Assembly: GCF_021602155.1 (NCBI RefSeq)
Contig: NZ_BQHY01000006.1
Span: 1 to 64,000 of the forward strand
Direction: 5' to 3'
DNA: 64,000 nucleotides
Source: Pseudomonas parakoreensis
GTDB lineage: Bacteria; Pseudomonadota; Gammaproteobacteria; Pseudomonadales; Pseudomonadaceae
Made by a program: the position numbers and the translations under genes. Below the pieces are notes generated by a model. The model did not search any database. It was not told the origin of the DNA and saw only the letters and a list, made by a program, of their open reading frames with translations. Positions 50,379 to 62,112 of this stretch are shown piece by piece (the first letter of the stretch is position 1; each line of letters begins with the position of its first letter).

Positions 50379-50429
50379 AAACCGCTGTAGCGTCTCCACC
50401 TTCAGCAACGTCTACCTGACGAGGCCTTT

Positions 50430-50603
50430 ATGACCAGCCGCCTGAACCCCGAAGACCAGAAGCATGTCGAAGAGTACCTGCAGTTGTCCCAACACCGTGT
50501 CGAGCGCCGGCCTTTCCGGCCGTGGATGCTCCTGGTGCTGGTGCTGGCAGTGACCATTGGTCTGGGCTTGCTGAGCCGACTTATCAGTTACCTGACGCTA
50601 TGA
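50430..50603 (+). CDS. Small single-pass membrane protein (DUF3094-like)
   Basis: This 57-residue protein begins MTSRLNPEDQKHVEEYLQL. A cytoplasmic helix is followed by RRPFRPWM and a single membrane span (about 33-53). It is preceded by GAGG and lies 52 bases after MOSC and 63 bases before the ndh gene. A similar small ORF precedes ndh in P. aeruginosa, from memory. The family name DUF3094 is tentative. Confidence 0.7.
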   Translation: MTSRLNPEDQKHVEEYLQLSQHRVERRPFRPWMLLVLVLAVTIGLGLLSRLISYLTL

Positions 50604-50666
50604 GCTGCCTGGCGCTCGCTCGGGTAACCGCACCGATTTCCTTTAAAAACCTTGCGAGTTATCCCT

Positions 50667-51965
50667 ATGTCCCATCGTATTGTCATTGTCGGCGGCGGCG
50701 CCGGCGGTCTGGAGCTGGCTACCCGTCTGGGTAAGACTCTGGGCAAGCGCGGCACGGCCAGCGTGATGCTGGTCGACGCGAACCTGACGCACATCTGGAA
50801 ACCCCTGCTGCACGAAGTGGCCGCCGGATCGCTGAACTCTTCCGAAGACGAACTCAACTATGTTGCCCAGGCGAAATGGAACCACTTCGAGTTCCAGCTG
50901 GGGCGCATGAGCGGGCTTGATCGGGCGCAGAAGAAAATCCAGCTGGCCGCCACCTACGACGAGAACGGCGTGGAACTGGTACCGGCGCGTGAAGTGCCTT
51001 ACGACACGCTGGTGATCAGCGTCGGCAGCACCACCAACGATTTCGGCACCCAGGGCGCGGCGCAGCACTGCCTGTTCCTCGACACCCGCAAACAGGCCGA
51101 GCGTTTCCACCAGCAGCTGCTCAACCACTATCTGCGTGCGCACGCCGGACAGACCGATGTGGTCGAGCAGATCAGCGTGGCCATCGTCGGTGCCGGCGCC
51201 ACGGGTGTCGAGCTGGCGGCAGAACTGCACAACGCGGCGCATGAACTGGCGGCTTATGGTCTGGACCGGATCAAACCGGAGAACATGCACATCACCCTGA
51301 TCGAAGCCGGCCCGCGAGTGCTGCCAGCCCTGCCGGAACGCATCAGCGGCCCGGTGCACAAGACCCTGGAGAAACTCGGGGTCAATGTCATGACCAATGC
51401 GGCGGTCAGCGAAGTGACCGCCGACAGCCTGATCACCGCCGATGGCAACGTGATCAAGGCCAGCCTGAAAGTCTGGGCCGCCGGGATCCGCGCACCGGGT
51501 TTCCTCAAAGACATCGACGGTCTGGAAACCAACCGCATCAATCAGCTGCAAGTGCTGCCGACGTTGCAGACCACCCGCGACGAAAACATTTTCGCCTTCG
51601 GTGACTGCGCCGCCTGCCCACAGCCGGGTTCGGATCGCAACGTGCCGCCGCGTGCACAAGCCGCACACCAACAGGCATCGTTGCTGGCCAAGTCGCTGAA
51701 GCTGCGTATCGAGGGCAAAACCCTGCCGGAGTACAAGTACACCGACTACGGCTCGCTGATCTCGCTGTCGCGTTTTTCCGCTGTGGGTAACTTGATGGGC
51801 AACCTGACCGGCAGCGTGATGCTCGAAGGCTGGCTGGCGCGGATGTTCTACGTGTCGCTGTACCGCATGCACCAGATGGCGCTGTACGGACCGTTCCGCA
51901 CGGCGATGCTGATGCTGGGCAGCAAGATCGGTCGCGGTACCGAGCCACGCCTGAAGCTGCACTAG
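50667..51965 (+). CDS. ndh: Type II NADH:quinone oxidoreductase
   Basis: This 432-residue non-proton-pumping NADH dehydrogenase has a FAD-binding Rossmann motif VGGGAGGLELA at the N-terminus and a second, NADH-binding, VGAGATGVELAAELH (about residue 175). Quinone-site segment AFGDCAACPQ and a C-terminal amphipathic membrane-binding part (RMFYVSLYRMHQMALYGPF) are present. I start at ATG 50667 (MSHRIVIVGG), not a TTG 15 bases upstream. Confidence 0.95.
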   Translation: MSHRIVIVGGGAGGLELATRLGKTLGKRGTASVMLVDANLTHIWKPLLHEVAAGSLNSSEDELNYVAQAKWNHFEFQLGRMSGLDRAQKKIQLAATYDENGVELVPAREVPYDTLVISVGSTTNDFGTQGAAQHCLFLDTRKQAERFHQQLLNHYLRAHAGQTDVVEQISVAIVGAGATGVELAAELHNAAHELAAYGLDRIKPENMHITLIEAGPRVLPALPERISGPVHKTLEKLGVNVMTNAAVSEVTADSLITADGNVIKASLKVWAAGIRAPGFLKDIDGLETNRINQLQVLPTLQTTRDENIFAFGDCAACPQPGSDRNVPPRAQAAHQQASLLAKSLKLRIEGKTLPEYKYTDYGSLISLSRFSAVGNLMGNLTGSVMLEGWLARMFYVSLYRMHQMALYGPFRTAMLMLGSKIGRGTEPRLKLH

Positions 51966-51975
51966 AACCAAAACG

Positions 51976-52066
51976 TGTGGGAGCTGGCTTGCCAGCGATA
52001 GCGGTCAGTCAGTCGGCGATGATGTTGACTGATCCGCCGCTATCGCGGGCAAGCCACGCGCCCACA
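51976..52066. repeat. Divergent REP inverted pair (TGTGGGAGCTGGC variant)
   Basis: Arms TGTGGGAGCTGGCTTGCCAG and GGCAAGCCACGCGCCCACA are less complementary than other copies: the 3' arm carries ACGCG for the expected AGCTC. It belongs to the GTGGGAGC family. Confidence 0.85.
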
Positions 52067-52123
52067 TTGTTTTGTGCAGCTCACAAAATCAGCAGGCTCA
52101 TTCCTGCAATCGATCACCGCTCA

Positions 52124-53987
<1,864 letters not shown>

Positions 53988-53989
53988 GT

Positions 53990-54021
53990 AAAAAAAAGGC
54001 GACCTTTCAAAGATCGCCTTC
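53990..54021 (-). terminator. Terminator between tRNA-Lys and the distal tRNA-Pro
   Basis: AAGGCGA/TCGCCTT stem with a T run on the minus strand, about 65 bases after tRNA-Lys. It probably ends the Asn-Pro-Lys transcript, so the distal Pro gene depends on read-through or its own promoter. Confidence 0.75.
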
Positions 54022-54084
54022 TTCGATCAGCGCTTTTGGCCTCTGATCTTAAGATTCGATCCCAGTGTTACCTGGTTTCAAAAA

Positions 54085-54160
54085 TGGTGGGTCGTGTGGG
54101 ATTCGAACCTACGACCAATTGGTTAAAAGCCAACTGCTCTACCAACTGAGCTAACGACCC
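54085..54160 (-). tRNA. tRNA-Lys (anticodon TTT)
   Basis: This 76-base tRNA starts GGGTCGTTAGCTCAG, has anticodon loop CTTTTAA and encoded CCA. It lies between the two tRNA-Pro genes. Confidence 0.97.
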
Positions 54161-54165
54161 AAAAA

Positions 54166-54242
54166 TGGTCGGGGTAAGGGGATTCGAACTCCTGACATCC
54201 TGCTCCCAAAGCAGGCGCGCTACCGGACTGCGCTATACCCCG
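54166..54242 (-). tRNA. tRNA-Pro (anticodon TGG), proximal copy
   Basis: 77 bases with anticodon TGG and CCA end, identical to the distal copy. Five bases separate it from tRNA-Lys and nine from tRNA-Asn. Confidence 0.97.
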
Positions 54243-54251
54243 GTTTGAAAT

Positions 54252-54327
54252 TGGCTCCGTGACCAGGACTCGAACCTGGGACCCAATGATTAACAGTCAT
54301 TTGCTCTACCGACTGAGCTATCACGGA
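54252..54327 (-). tRNA. tRNA-Asn (anticodon GTT)
   Basis: This 76-base tRNA starts TCCGTGATAGCTCAG, has anticodon GTT and encoded CCA. It is the first tRNA after the promoter. Confidence 0.97.
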
Positions 54328-54411
54328 ACTACATATTTCAATTTACAACGGTGAAACTTACAGCTCCTAGACGCCGTTCGCATCGCTGCGTTCGTGTGTC
54401 TGAGGCGCGCT

Positions 54412-54439
54412 ATTCTACAACCTAGAACACCTCTGTCAA
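54412..54439 (-). promoter_or_regulatory. Promoter of the tRNA Asn-Pro-Lys cluster
   Basis: TTGACA, a 16-base spacer and TAGAAT on the minus strand are followed by a GCGCGCC discriminator, as expected for a ppGpp/DksA-sensitive stable-RNA promoter. It lies about 80 bases before tRNA-Asn. Confidence 0.82.
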
Positions 54440-54571
54440 CCCCCTAAATCGCTTTCAAGTTAATGATTTGCAACTTATTTCAGATTTCAGCTCAGTGAGC
54501 TGAGATGCTGCGGGTGACTGACTGCGGGGCGCACTTTACAAGCCTTTTCCTTAGAGTTCAACAGCCTAACG

Positions 54572-54602
54572 AAAAAAAGGCCTCGCAAAGCGAGGCCTTC
54601 CT
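54572..54602 (-). terminator. Intrinsic terminator of clpB
   Basis: A 10-bp stem AAGGCCTCGC/GCGAGGCCTT with loop AAA and a seven-T run on the minus strand, 20 bases after the stop. Confidence 0.93.
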
Positions 54603-54622
54603 TATTTCATTGGCTTTACCGC

Positions 54623-57187
54623 TCAGTCGAAAACGATTTCGTCGCTCACGACCTTGCCGGTTGCCGTGTCGCCCGGCAGGAAATGCCCCGACAGGATCAA
54701 CTGCGCCAACGGGTTTTCGATCCAGCGCTGGATTGCACGTTTGAGCGGACGTGCGCCATACACCGGGTCGTAACCCACGGCAATCAGCTTGTCCATCGCT
54801 TCCGGGCTCAGTTCCAGCTTTAGCTCGCGCTCGGCCAGACGACTGCGCAGACGGCCCAGCTGGATCTCGGTAATGCCCGCGATCTGATCCCGCGCCAATG
54901 GCTCGAAGATCACCACTTCGTCGACCCGGTTGATGAACTCGGGACGGAAGTGACTGGTCAGCGCGTCCATCACCGCTGCACGCTGCGCCTCACGGTCACC
55001 GACCAGTTCCTGGATCTGCGACGAGCCGAGGTTCGAGGTCATGACAATCACGGTATTACGGAAATCCACCGTACGTCCGTGGCTGTCGGTCAGGCGTCCA
55101 TCCTCCAGCACTTGCAGCAGGATGTTGAACACATCCGGGTGCGCCTTCTCGACCTCATCCAGCAGGATCACCGAGTAAGGCTTGCGGCGTACCGCTTCGG
55201 TCAGGTAACCGCCCTCCTCATAGCCAACATAGCCCGGTGGCGCCCCGATCAGCCGCGCCACGGAATGTTTCTCCATGAACTCGGACATGTCGATCCGCAC
55301 CATTGCCTCTTCCGTGTCGAAGAGGAATTCGGCCAGCGCCTTGCACAGCTCGGTTTTACCGACCCCGGTCGGGCCGAGGAACATGAACGAACCGCTCGGA
55401 CGATTCGGATCCGCCAGCCCGGCACGCGAGCGCCGTACGGCGTTGGCCACCGCGACCACCGCTTCGTCCTGACCGATCACGCGCTGGTGCAACAGGCTTT
55501 CCATCTTCATCAGCTTGTCGCGCTCGCCTTCGAGCATTTTCGACACCGGAATACCGGTCCACTTCGAAACGACTTCGGCGATTTCCTCTTCGGTCACCTT
55601 GCTGCGCAGCAACTGGTTTTCGCTCTTGCCGTGTTGGTCGACCATTTGCAGGCTGCGTTCCAGATCCGGGATCACCCCGTACTGCAATTCGGCCATGCGG
55701 TTAAGGTCGCCTTTACGGCGCGCGGCTTCCAGTTCCTGACGCGATTGCTCGATCTTTTGCTGAATCTGCGCCGAACCCTGTACCTCGGCTTTTTCCGAGT
55801 TCCAGATTTCTTCCAGATCCGAGTACTCACGTTCGAGGCGGACAATTTCTTCCTGGAGTTTTTCCAGGCGTTTCATCGCCGCTTCATCGCTTTCTTTCTT
55901 CAGTGCCTGGGATTCAACCTTGAGCTGAATCAACCGACGCTCCAGACGATCGAGCACTTCCGGCTTGGAATCGATCTCCATGCGGATGCGGCTGGCGGCC
56001 TCGTCGATCAGGTCGATGGCCTTGTCCGGCAACTGCCGATCAGTGATGTAGCGATGGCTGAGCTTGGCGGCCGCGATGATCGCACCGTCAGTGATCGCCA
56101 CCTTATGGTGAACCTCATAACGCTCCTTGAGGCCACGCAGGATGGCGATGGTGTCTTCTTCGCTCGGCTCGTCCACCAGCACTTTCTGGAAGCGCCGTTC
56201 GAGGGCCGCATCCTTCTCTATATATTGGCGGTACTCGTTGAGCGTGGTTGCGCCGACGCAGTGCAGCTCACCGCGCGCCAGTGCCGGTTTGAGCATGTTG
56301 CCGGCATCCATCGAGCCTTCGCCCTTACCGGCGCCGACCATGGTGTGAAGCTCGTCGATGAACAGAATGATCTGCCCTTCCTGCTTCGACAGTTCGTTGA
56401 GCAGCGCTTTGAGGCGTTCTTCGAACTCACCGCGATACTTGGCACCGGCAATCAGCGCGCCCATGTCCAGCGACAACAGGCGTTTGCCCTTGAGGCCGTC
56501 CGGCACTTCGCCGTTGATGATGCGCTGTGCCAGACCTTCGGCAATCGCGGTCTTACCCACACCAGGCTCACCGATCAGCACCGGGTTGTTCTTGGTGCGA
56601 CGTTGCAGCACCTGAATGGTCCGGCGGATTTCGTCGTCACGGCCGATCACCGGATCGAGCTTGCCGTCTTCGGCGCGCTTGGTCAGGTCGACGGTGTACT
56701 TGTCCAGTGCCTGACGCGACTCTTCATGGTTGGCGTCATTCACCGCCTCACCACCGCGCAGGTTGTTGATCGCGTTTTCCAGGGCTTTCTTGCTCACGCC
56801 CTGGCCGAGCAGCAGTTTGCCCAGTTTGCTGTTCTCGTCCATCGCGGCGAGCAGCACCAGTTCGCTGGAAATGAACTGGTCGCCCTTCTGCTGGGCCAGA
56901 CGATCAGCCTGATTGAGCAGACGCGCCAGATCCTGCGACATGTTGACGTCGCCGGTCGGGTTCTGGATTTTCGGTAATTGATCGAGCTCTTTGGTCAGCT
57001 CTTTGCGCAGGCTGTTGACGTCGAAGCCCACTTGCATGAGCAGAGGTTTGATCGAACCACCCTGCTGTTCAAGCATGGCTTGCATCAAGTGCGCCGGCTC
57101 GATGGCCGGATGATCGTGGCCAACGGCCAAGGATTGGGCGTCGGACAACGCCAACTGTAATTTGCTGGTTAAACGGTCTATACGCAT
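54623..57187 (-). CDS. clpB: ClpB disaggregase chaperone
   Basis: This 854-residue AAA+ chaperone rescues aggregated proteins with DnaK. It has the N-terminal ClpN domain (1-145), first AAA module with GEPGVGKTA (about 205), the coiled-coil M-domain (about 400-520) and a second AAA module with GPTGVGKTE (about 605). No IGF loop for ClpP is expected or seen. A heat-shock promoter precedes the ATG. Confidence 0.98.
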   Translation of the reverse strand: MRIDRLTSKLQLALSDAQSLAVGHDHPAIEPAHLMQAMLEQQGGSIKPLLMQVGFDVNSLRKELTKELDQLPKIQNPTGDVNMSQDLARLLNQADRLAQQKGDQFISSELVLLAAMDENSKLGKLLLGQGVSKKALENAINNLRGGEAVNDANHEESRQALDKYTVDLTKRAEDGKLDPVIGRDDEIRRTIQVLQRRTKNNPVLIGEPGVGKTAIAEGLAQRIINGEVPDGLKGKRLLSLDMGALIAGAKYRGEFEERLKALLNELSKQEGQIILFIDELHTMVGAGKGEGSMDAGNMLKPALARGELHCVGATTLNEYRQYIEKDAALERRFQKVLVDEPSEEDTIAILRGLKERYEVHHKVAITDGAIIAAAKLSHRYITDRQLPDKAIDLIDEAASRIRMEIDSKPEVLDRLERRLIQLKVESQALKKESDEAAMKRLEKLQEEIVRLEREYSDLEEIWNSEKAEVQGSAQIQQKIEQSRQELEAARRKGDLNRMAELQYGVIPDLERSLQMVDQHGKSENQLLRSKVTEEEIAEVVSKWTGIPVSKMLEGERDKLMKMESLLHQRVIGQDEAVVAVANAVRRSRAGLADPNRPSGSFMFLGPTGVGKTELCKALAEFLFDTEEAMVRIDMSEFMEKHSVARLIGAPPGYVGYEEGGYLTEAVRRKPYSVILLDEVEKAHPDVFNILLQVLEDGRLTDSHGRTVDFRNTVIVMTSNLGSSQIQELVGDREAQRAAVMDALTSHFRPEFINRVDEVVIFEPLARDQIAGITEIQLGRLRSRLAERELKLELSPEAMDKLIAVGYDPVYGARPLKRAIQRWIENPLAQLILSGHFLPGDTATGKVVSDEIVFD

Positions 57188-57260
57188 GGGGTCACCTTCC
57201 TTTTGAGCAGGTCGGACCTAAAAACCATCCTGAATAAAGAAACCTGCCAGATACCACTGT

Positions 57261-57288
57261 AGATGCGGTCGATTCTGGGAGATTCAAG
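57261..57288 (-). promoter_or_regulatory. Heat-shock (sigma-32) promoter of clpB
   Basis: CTTGAAT (complement of 57282-57288), a 13-base spacer and CCGCATCT (complement of 57261-57268) closely match CTTGAAA-N13-CCCCATNT. The ATG of clpB is about 70 bases downstream. Confidence 0.78.
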
Positions 57289-57318
57289 CGTCGGGAGATT
57301 GATGTAGATCAGACAAGC

Positions 57319-58041
57319 TTAGCGGGTGAGCCAGACAAGGGAGGCAAAGCGCCCCGTGCGCGACGCACGGCGGTAAGAAAAGAAGCGCGGATCGGTCACC
57401 GTGCAGAAACCGCCACCATAAACCGCCGTGACACCTTTGGCCGCCAGACGCAGACGCGCCAGCAGATAGATGTCAGCCATGAACTTGCCAGCATTGTGGC
57501 TTGGCACGAAGGCGGCTGCCGCTTCCGGCAGTTGCTTGACGAAGACTTCGCGTACTTCCGGGCCGACTTCAAAGGCTTTCGGGCCGATGGCCGGGCCGAG
57601 CCAGACCAGCACGTCCGCCGCAGCGGTGTCGAGATGATCGAGGGTGGCTTCCAGTACGCCCGCCGCCAACCCGCGCCAACCGGCATGGGCCGCCGCGACG
57701 CGAGTACCGGCCCGGTTGCAGAACAATGCCGGCAGGCAATCGGCAGTCATCGCCGTGCAGGCAATCCCGGGAGTTGCCGTCCAACTGGCATCGGCGGTGG
57801 CCACCACGCCCGGATCAGCATGGGCCACGACAATGCCGTGCACTTGCTGCAACCAGGCAGGCTTTATAGAGAAATGTTCGGTCAGACGCCGACGATTCTC
57901 GGCGACTGCGTCCGGGCGATCATCGACATGATCGCCCAGATTGAGGCTGTCGAACGGCGCCTCGCTGACACCTCCCTCGCGGGTGGTGACACAGGCCCTG
58001 ACGCTGGCCGGCGCAGGCCAGTCCGGCGTCAGCCAGTTCAT
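57319..58041 (-). CDS. pgeF: Purine-nucleoside phosphorylase / PgeF (YfiH, former laccase-domain) protein
   Basis: This 240-residue protein of the YfiH/DUF152 family acts on peptidoglycan precursors (cleaving mis-incorporated amino acids) or as a nucleoside phosphorylase/deaminase, depending on the homologue. Zn ligands are present in LQQVHG (His), MTADCLPALF (Cys) and AAAHAGWRG (His). Its start overlaps the rluD stop by four bases. Confidence 0.92.
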   Translation of the reverse strand: MNWLTPDWPAPASVRACVTTREGGVSEAPFDSLNLGDHVDDRPDAVAENRRRLTEHFSIKPAWLQQVHGIVVAHADPGVVATADASWTATPGIACTAMTADCLPALFCNRAGTRVAAAHAGWRGLAAGVLEATLDHLDTAAADVLVWLGPAIGPKAFEVGPEVREVFVKQLPEAAAAFVPSHNAGKFMADIYLLARLRLAAKGVTAVYGGGFCTVTDPRFFSYRRASRTGRFASLVWLTR

Positions 58042-59000
58042 CCGACGAAGGCCTCGCGATCCTGCTTGAGCAAGGTCAGCAGCCAGACGAAATCTTCCGG
58101 CAGCGGCGATTCCCAGCTCATGCGCTCACCGGTGGTCGGATGATCCAGCTCAAGGAAGCGCGCGTGCAGCGCCTGACGCGGGAAGTGCTTGAGCGACTCG
58201 ACCATGGTCGGGTTCGCAGCAGGCGGAATGCGGAAACGCCCGCCGTACGCCGGGTCGCCGACCAACGGGAAGTTGATGTGCGCCATGTGTACACGGATCT
58301 GGTGGGTCCGGCCGGTTTCCAGCTTGACCCGTACATGCGTGTGGGACCGGAAACGCTCCAGCACGCGGTAGTGACTGACGGCCGGCTTGCCGCCTTCCAT
58401 CACGGCCATGCGCTGGCGCTGCTGACCATGGCGACCGATCGGCGCGTTGATCTTGCCCCCGGCGGTCACCACACCGATCACGATGCACTCGTAAATCCGG
58501 CTGACACTGCGGCTTTGCAGCTGGGCAACAAGCTTGGTCTGCGCCTGGATGGTCTTGGCCACCACCATCAGACCGGTGGTGTCCTTGTCCAGGCGATGCA
58601 CGATACCGGCGCGCGGGACATTGATGATGTCCGGCACGTGGTGCAGCAAGGCATTGAGCAAGGTGCCATCAGCGTGGCCGGCAGCCGGGTGCACCACCAG
58701 GCCCGCAGGCTTGTTGATCACCAGGATGTCGTCGTCTTCATAGACGATGTCGAGCTCGATGTCCTGGGCGATCCACTCGCCCTGGGCTTCCTGCTCGGCA
58801 GTCAGCTCAAGGACGGCACCGCCATGCACGATGTCGCGCGGGCGGATGACCGCCCCGTCCACAGTCAGGCGACCTTCTTTGATCCAGGCGGAAAGGCGCG
58901 AGCGTGAGTGCTCAGCGAAGAGTTGGGCGGCGACTTGATCGAGGCGTTGGCCGCCCAAATCGGACGGCACCTCTGCGCGAAGTTCAATTTTATCGGACAT
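58038..59000 (-). CDS. rluD: 23S rRNA pseudouridine(1911/1915/1917) synthase
   Basis: This 320-residue protein makes three pseudouridines in helix 69 of 23S rRNA. An S4 RNA-binding domain (about 18-75) precedes the RluA-type catalytic core with HRLDKDTTGLMV containing the catalytic Asp. I start at MSDKIELRAEV (59000); the frame extends seven residues upstream. It diverges from bamD, and pgeF follows with ATGA overlap. Confidence 0.96.
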   Translation of the reverse strand: MSDKIELRAEVPSDLGGQRLDQVAAQLFAEHSRSRLSAWIKEGRLTVDGAVIRPRDIVHGGAVLELTAEQEAQGEWIAQDIELDIVYEDDDILVINKPAGLVVHPAAGHADGTLLNALLHHVPDIINVPRAGIVHRLDKDTTGLMVVAKTIQAQTKLVAQLQSRSVSRIYECIVIGVVTAGGKINAPIGRHGQQRQRMAVMEGGKPAVSHYRVLERFRSHTHVRVKLETGRTHQIRVHMAHINFPLVGDPAYGGRFRIPPAANPTMVESLKHFPRQALHARFLELDHPTTGERMSWESPLPEDFVWLLTLLKQDREAFVG

Positions 59001-59151
59001 GCTCTGACTGGGCGTCGGCACAGCCTTTGGTTTCGGCTGCGCGCTTGTGGTTAAATACGGCGTCTTTTGCCCCGAGGCTTTTCAACGGGGCGCTCATCAT
59101 AACAGGACGGCCCCGCCCAAGACAGCGGCCGTCATAGGGACGCAAGCCGCC

Positions 59152-60174
59152 ATGCAAGTGAAACACCTGCTGCTGATCGCCATCCTCGCATTGACCGCTG
59201 CTTGCTCATCGAAGGAAGTCGTCGACGAAAACCTGAGCGAAGCCGAGCTGTACCAGCAGGCTCAGACCGACCTGGACAACAACAGCTACACCAGCGCCAC
59301 GGCCAAGCTGAAGGCTCTGGAGTCGCGGTATCCGTTCGGTCGCTACGCGGATCAGGCACAGCTTGAACTGATTTATGCCAACTATAAAAACGCCGAGCCG
59401 GAAGCTGCCAAGTCCGCCGCCGAACGTTTTATCCGTTTGCACCCACAGCACCCGAACGTGGACTATGCCTATTACCTCAAGGGGCTGACCTCGTTCGACC
59501 AGGACGTCGGCCTGCTGGCGCGCTTCCTGCCGCTGGACATGACCAAGCGTGACCCGGGCGCTGCCCGCGACTCGTACAACGAGTTCGCCCAACTGACCAG
59601 CCGCTACCCGAACAGCCGCTACGCGCCGGACGCCAAGCAGCGCATGATCTACCTGCGCAACCTGCTGGCCGCCTACGAAATCCACGTAGCCGACTACTAC
59701 CTGACCCGTCAGGCCTACGTCGCCGCCGCCAACCGTGGCCGTTATGTAGTGGAAAACTTCCAGGAAACCCCATCGGTCGGCGACGGCCTGGCGGTGATGA
59801 CCGAGGCTTACCAGCGTCTGCACCTGGACGAACTGGCTGCTACCAGTCTGGAAACCCTGAAACTCAACTACCCGAATCACCCAAGCCTGCAGGACGGTCA
59901 GTTCGTGCCTTCGGTTGCCGAAGCCGACAACCGTTCGTGGCTGAGCAAGGCCACTCTTGGCCTGATCGAGTCGCGTCCACCGCTGCCGCCGGGAGAAACC
60001 CGCGCCAACCAGGATGTGCAGAAGCAGTTCCAGGACGCGAAAGACGCGATCCCGAACGAGCTCAAGCCTAAAGACGAAAACGGCGACGTGATCGAGGAAG
60101 AGCGTCATGAAGCCGAAGGCAACAACGAAGATCGTTCGTGGTTCAGCTACATGACCTTCGGCGTGTTCGACTGA
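59152..60174 (+). CDS. bamD: BamD outer-membrane assembly lipoprotein
   Basis: This 340-residue lipoprotein has lipobox LTAAC (Cys17) and five TPR-like repeats starting [15 protein letters not shown] and [12 protein letters not shown]. It is the essential partner of BamA in folding outer-membrane proteins. The C-terminal tail, after about residue 265, is acidic ([23 protein letters not shown] region). I start at ATG 59152; a longer open frame lies in the promoter. A strong terminator follows. Confidence 0.96.
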   Translation: MQVKHLLLIAILALTAACSSKEVVDENLSEAELYQQAQTDLDNNSYTSATAKLKALESRYPFGRYADQAQLELIYANYKNAEPEAAKSAAERFIRLHPQHPNVDYAYYLKGLTSFDQDVGLLARFLPLDMTKRDPGAARDSYNEFAQLTSRYPNSRYAPDAKQRMIYLRNLLAAYEIHVADYYLTRQAYVAAANRGRYVVENFQETPSVGDGLAVMTEAYQRLHLDELAATSLETLKLNYPNHPSLQDGQFVPSVAEADNRSWLSKATLGLIESRPPLPPGETRANQDVQKQFQDAKDAIPNELKPKDENGDVIEEERHEAEGNNEDRSWFSYMTFGVFD

Positions 60175-60190
60175 TCACATCGGGTACATA

Positions 60191-60220
60191 AAAAGGGAGA
60201 TCTGCGGATCTCCCTTTTTT
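60191..60220 (+). terminator. Intrinsic terminator of bamD
   Basis: An AAAAGGGAGAT/ATCTCCCTTTT stem with a 5-6 base loop is followed by TTTTTT, 17 bases after the stop. Confidence 0.93.
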
Positions 60221-60299
60221 GTGGCGGCGCGTTAATAGTCTGTGCGCTTGCCGGCTCCTTGGCTAAACTGCCGAATCATTAGCCGAAAAGCCGCCCATC

Positions 60300-60533
60300 A
60301 TGCTTCGTTTACTGTTCTGGATTGTCCTGATTTTCGCCGCGGTATGGCTGTGGCGCAAATTCAAGGCGCCCGCCTCGTCTGCTCAATCGCCCCGCGAGCA
60401 AGACGCCGCACCGATGGTGCGCTGCGCCCACTGCGGCGTGCATCTGCCCCGCGACCGTGCGCTGAACCTTCAGCAACAATGGTATTGCAGCCAGGCTCAT
60501 CTTGAGCAAGGCCCGGGCGCCAGTGATCGCTGA
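60300..60533 (+). CDS. PP0621-family zinc-ribbon membrane protein
   Basis: This 77-residue protein has an N-terminal membrane helix (2-18) and a C-terminal zinc-ribbon-like part, CAHCGVHLPRDRA...YCSQAH, with three cysteines and two histidines. Function unknown. Its 3' end overlaps the likely pilS GTG by 11 bases, so it is co-translated with pilSR; in P. aeruginosa a similar gene precedes pilS, from memory. Confidence 0.8.
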   Translation: MLRLLFWIVLIFAAVWLWRKFKAPASSAQSPREQDAAPMVRCAHCGVHLPRDRALNLQQQWYCSQAHLEQGPGASDR

Positions 60534-62112
60534 GGCCGCCAACGCCGACCGTAAACAGGCGCAGCGCCTGCTGCGCCTTTATCATCTTTACCGTTTGAGC
60601 GTCGGCATCACGCTGGTGCTGCTGATCTCCAGCAATATGGACAATCGCCTGCTGACGTCGGCCGACGACGATCTGCTGCGCAGTGGCAGCTGGTTGTATC
60701 TGGTGCTGAACATCCTGCTGGTGGTGTTTCTGGAAAATACCCGGCGGCCCTCGCAGCTGTTCAGTCTGGCGCTGGTGGATGTGCTGCTGCTGTGCGGTTT
60801 GTTCTACGCGGCGGGCGGGGTGGCCAGCGCGATCGGCAACCTGCTGATTGTCTCGGTGGCGATCAGCAACACCTTGCTGCGCCGGCGCATTGGCCTGCTG
60901 ATTGCCGCCATCGGCGCACTTGGCATTGTCGGCTCAAGCTTCCTGCTGAGCCTGAGCCATCCCCTGAGCGCCAATGACTATCTGCAAGCCGGAACCCTGG
61001 GCGCCTTGTGCTTTGCCGCATCGCTGCTGGTCCAGGGTTTGATCCGGCGCCTGGAAGTCAGCGAAAATCTCGCCGAACAGCGCGCCAGCGAAGTCACCAG
61101 CCTTGAAGCCCTCAACGCTCTGATTCTGCAACGCATGCGCACCGGCATCCTGGTGCTCGACGAGCAGCGTCGGGTACAGCTGGCCAACCACAGTGCGAAG
61201 ACCCTGCTGGCCCAGTCGCATCTTGAAGGCCATTTGATCAGCGACTATTCGCCAGCATTGGTCGAGCGCCTGCAACTGTGGCTGAGCAACCCGACCCTGC
61301 GCCCGCAGAGCCTGAAGATTCCCGGCAATGGCCTGGAACTGCAACCGAACTTCATCGCCCTCGATCAGAGCCCCAACCAGCAAACCCTGGTGTTCCTCGA
61401 AGATCTGGCGCAAGTTGCGCAGCAGGCCCAGCAACTCAAGCTCGCCGCGCTCGGGCGCCTGACCGCCGGCATCTCCCATGAAATCCGCAATCCACTGGGC
61501 GCCATCAGTCACGCCGCGCAGCTGCTGGGCGAGTCCGAGGAACTCGATGGTGCGGATCGGCGTCTGACGCAGATCATTCAAGACCACTCCCAGCGCATGA
61601 ACCGAGTCATCGAAAACGTCCTGCAACTGTCGCGCCGCCAGCAGAGCGCCCCTCAGCGCCTGGATCTCAAGCCATGGCTGGAGCACTTCGTTGCCGAGAG
61701 CCGCGAACAGGCGAGCGAGCGGCAGTCGATTCATTTGCGGATCAATTCCGGGGACTTCATCACGTTGATGGATCCGGATCAGCTCACGCAGATTCTCGAC
61801 AATCTGTTACGTAACGGCTGGCGCCACAGCGCCCTGCTGCACGAGCAGGCCGAGGTCTGGCTGGCGCTGTTCATCGACCCCGAGAGCCAGCTGGCTGTGC
61901 TTGAAGTCCAGGACAATGGCCCCGGTGTACCGCTTGATCAACAACCGCATCTGTTCGAACCCTTCTTCACCACCAGCAGCCAGGGCACCGGCCTTGGGCT
62001 TTATCTGTCCCGTGAGCTGTGCGAAAGCAACCAGGCGCGCCTAGACTTCAAACCACGCCAAGGCGGCGGCTGCTTTCGCATCACCTTTGCTCACGGACGG
62101 AAACAAAGTTGA
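60523..62112 (+). CDS. pilS: PilS sensor histidine kinase
   Basis: This 529-residue kinase has six membrane helices (about 25-170), a PAS domain (about 195-290) and a HisKA domain with His319 in ISHEIRNPLG. The ATPase lid is EVQDNGPGVP...GTGLGLYLS. In P. aeruginosa it senses pilin in the membrane and controls PilR. I prefer GTG 60523 (residue count as in P. aeruginosa) to a TTG 21 bases upstream. pilR overlaps its stop. Confidence 0.95.
   Translation: MIAEAANADRKQAQRLLRLYHLYRLSVGITLVLLISSNMDNRLLTSADDDLLRSGSWLYLVLNILLVVFLENTRRPSQLFSLALVDVLLLCGLFYAAGGVASAIGNLLIVSVAISNTLLRRRIGLLIAAIGALGIVGSSFLLSLSHPLSANDYLQAGTLGALCFAASLLVQGLIRRLEVSENLAEQRASEVTSLEALNALILQRMRTGILVLDEQRRVQLANHSAKTLLAQSHLEGHLISDYSPALVERLQLWLSNPTLRPQSLKIPGNGLELQPNFIALDQSPNQQTLVFLEDLAQVAQQAQQLKLAALGRLTAGISHEIRNPLGAISHAAQLLGESEELDGADRRLTQIIQDHSQRMNRVIENVLQLSRRQQSAPQRLDLKPWLEHFVAESREQASERQSIHLRINSGDFITLMDPDQLTQILDNLLRNGWRHSALLHEQAEVWLALFIDPESQLAVLEVQDNGPGVPLDQQPHLFEPFFTTSSQGTGLGLYLSRELCESNQARLDFKPRQGGGCFRITFAHGRKQS

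Larger units (their letters stand above)
54328..54622. other. Non-coding region between tRNA-Asn and clpB
   Basis: The region contains the tRNA promoter (54412-54439) and the clpB terminator (54572-54602). The rest is without a recognisable gene. Confidence 0.7.

Noticed and set aside
54950-56977. A 675-codon plus-strand frame opposite clpB
   Set aside because: Antisense to a universally conserved chaperone; no features of its own.
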